A stretch of 7,476 bases of DNA from Methanothermococcus okinawensis (GTDB lineage Archaea > AGJL01 > Methanococci > Methanococcales > Methanococcaceae): NCBI GenBank assembly GCA_015661555.1, contig DQVW01000101.1, positions 1 through 7,476 on the forward strand. The letters are read 5' to 3'. The notes below the pieces were generated by a model. It was not told the DNA's origin and did not search any database. It saw nothing but the letters and a program-made list of their open reading frames with translations. Position 1 is the stretch's first letter; each line of letters begins with the position of its first letter. Made by a program: the position numbers and the translations under genes. Positions 6,419-7,476 of the stretch are shown in pieces.

Positions 6419-7476
6419 TTAGTATTCCGTGAGTTTCTTCTGTCTCCTGATATCCTCCACCTCACTTATTAGTTTATCTATGCTGCTTAGGAAGCCGTCG
6501 AGGAGTTTCTTCTCCGTGCTCTCTATAGGTAGTGTCTCTGAGATGGCCTGGGCAACCTGGTAGAATACTCCCCTGCTTACGTATCTACTGTTCTCCAGGA
6601 GTTCCAGGAGCTCCTCTTTTCTATTATTTTTCCATAGGAGGAGGGCTTTATGTATCTCGTCGATGAGGTCCCTTACCCTTATCTCCTCTAACTTTCTATC
6701 CTGGGGTCCTAGAACCCTTATGTACTCCTTCTCCCTCTTTATGAATCCCCTGTTCCATTCCTTCTCTAGAGAAAGTCCCACTGACTGGGCCAGTTTCCGG
6801 GCATCGTCGTAGTGCACCTTGGCCTCTCCATAGCTCCATCTCCAGAGGATATAGAACCTGGTCAGAGGGGTTAATTCTTGAGATATTCCATCCCGGAGTA
6901 TTCTTCTGACAGCGTAGTCAGTTACTATATTTCGGAGGATCTCCAGCATCTGGGATATCTCTATCTTGTTACCTTGATAGTCTTGAATCTCTCTGTATTT
7001 TCCGAATATCTCTATCCCAGCGCCTATTGCTGAGATGAAGTAATCTGCACCTCTGACCCCTTCGTTCCATAGTTGCTCTAGTTTTTTGGGTATGTGTTCT
7101 CGTAACTCTTTTACTATTTCAGGTAGCCAGCCTATGTCCTTTCTTTGAATTTTTCTGCATACTATGTAGAGGGAGGATCTTAAAGATGCGGTGTTTTGTG
7201 CTATAAGTCTTGCCTTCATCTCAGTGTCAATGGGCCAACACATAGTTATTAAGAGGTTCGAATCTAATAGGGATTTAATAACTGTCTCCCAGCCTTCTGT
7301 GGATTTGTGAGTGTAAACAATAACGGCAATTCCTTCTGGTTTCAAAACCCTTGAAATCTCTTTAAAGGATTTGCTGAGCATCTCCTCGAAGAATTTCTTT
7401 GCCTTCCTTTTCCCATCGTGTCTTACAGGATTTGCAACGATTTCTTTCGTTTTTGGAGTTAATGGGGTTACAAATA
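6419..7476 (-). CDS. DUF1156 / COG1743 adenine-specific DNA methylase, C-terminal part (runs off the window)
   Basis: The frame is open to the right edge (first whole codon at 7474-7472), so the gene begins outside. The visible 351 residues are the C-terminal portion of a protein that is commonly about 900 residues. Family features are TPKTKEIVANPVRHDGK at residues 6-22 of the fragment, a helix FFEEMLSKSFKEI, and RVLKPEGIAVIVYTHKSTEG starting at about 42. These are the strand and loop following the catalytic motif of the Rossmann methylase fold. A conserved WPIDTEMKARL segment and a mostly helical C-terminal domain follow. The SAM-binding and (D/N)PPY catalytic motifs lie beyond the edge, so activity cannot be judged. 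The expected role is N6-adenine methylation of host DNA using SAM, marking self in a restriction-like system with the adjacent ATPase. An ATG at 7381 is internal and not the start. CpG is about 23 per kb, more than twice that of the housekeeping genes. Confidence 0.88.
   Translation of the reverse strand, partial: FVTPLTPKTKEIVANPVRHDGKRKAKKFFEEMLSKSFKEISRVLKPEGIAVIVYTHKSTEGWETVIKSLLDSNLLITMCWPIDTEMKARLIAQNTASLRSSLYIVCRKIQRKDIGWLPEIVKELREHIPKKLEQLWNEGVRGADYFISAIGAGIEIFGKYREIQDYQGNKIEISQMLEILRNIVTDYAVRRILRDGISQELTPLTRFYILWRWSYGEAKVHYDDARKLAQSVGLSLEKEWNRGFIKREKEYIRVLGPQDRKLEEIRVRDLIDEIHKALLLWKNNRKEELLELLENSRYVSRGVFYQVAQAISETLPIESTEKKLLDGFLSSIDKLISEVEDIRRQKKLTEY

Noticed and set aside
6406..6465. 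Longer DUF499 protein starting at the ATG at 6465
   Set aside because: It adds 20 residues, mostly Arg/Asn/Ser/Lys, that do not resemble the family, overlaps the methylase end by 47 bases, and ignores the GGTGA site five bases before the ATG at 6405.
6419..7381. A complete 320-residue gene starting at the ATG at 7381
   Set aside because: The frame stays open upstream to the window edge and the extra 31 codons encode conserved DUF1156 sequence, so this ATG is internal.
1..7476. CRISPR array, insertion sequence or attachment site
   Set aside because: I saw no regularly spaced direct repeats, transposase-like protein, terminal inverted repeats or tRNA-derived duplication at the junctions.

Overview
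The window looks like chromosomal DNA of a hydrogenotrophic, probably thermophilic methanogen close to the Methanococcales. The HypD and deoxyadenosine deaminase proteins read like Methanocaldococcus-type proteins. The proteins are rich in Glu, Lys, Ile and Arg, Shine-Dalgarno sites are of the archaeal GGTGA type, and coding strands are purine-rich. Spot counts put G+C near 45%, which is high for that order, so I do not assign a genus.

Layout: bases 1-91 hold a possible C-terminal tail of an upstream plus-strand gene and a 7-bp inverted repeat. hypD ([NiFe]-hydrogenase cofactor maturation) runs on plus from 92 to 1168. Everything else is on minus. Read in the direction of transcription, it starts with a DUF1156/COG1743 DNA adenine methylase that enters from the right edge (only its C-terminal 351 residues are visible). 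Next comes a DUF499/COG1483 P-loop ATPase (849 aa), then a short T-rich gap, tldD (Zn peptidase of the TldD/PmbA family) and dadD (5'-deoxyadenosine/MTA/SAH deaminase). dadD and hypD converge, and their stop codons overlap by 4 bp.

The window therefore has two parts. Bases 1-3824 hold housekeeping genes: hydrogenase maturation, nucleoside salvage linked to SAM chemistry, and TldD. Bases 3856-7476 hold the 3' end of a predicted DNA-modification/defence operon, in which the methylase and ATPase are closely coupled. CpG frequency, counted by eye, is about 8-9 per kb in the three housekeeping genes, about 15 per kb in the ATPase gene and about 23 per kb in the methylase fragment. The change coincides with the T-rich junction at 3825-3855 and suggests the defence pair was acquired separately. 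The DUF1156-DUF499 pair is the candidate for an under-described system. Its catalytic methylase motifs and any helicase or nuclease partner lie beyond the right edge.

No gene-free stretch exceeds 300 bases. I saw no tRNA, rRNA, CRISPR array or insertion sequence.
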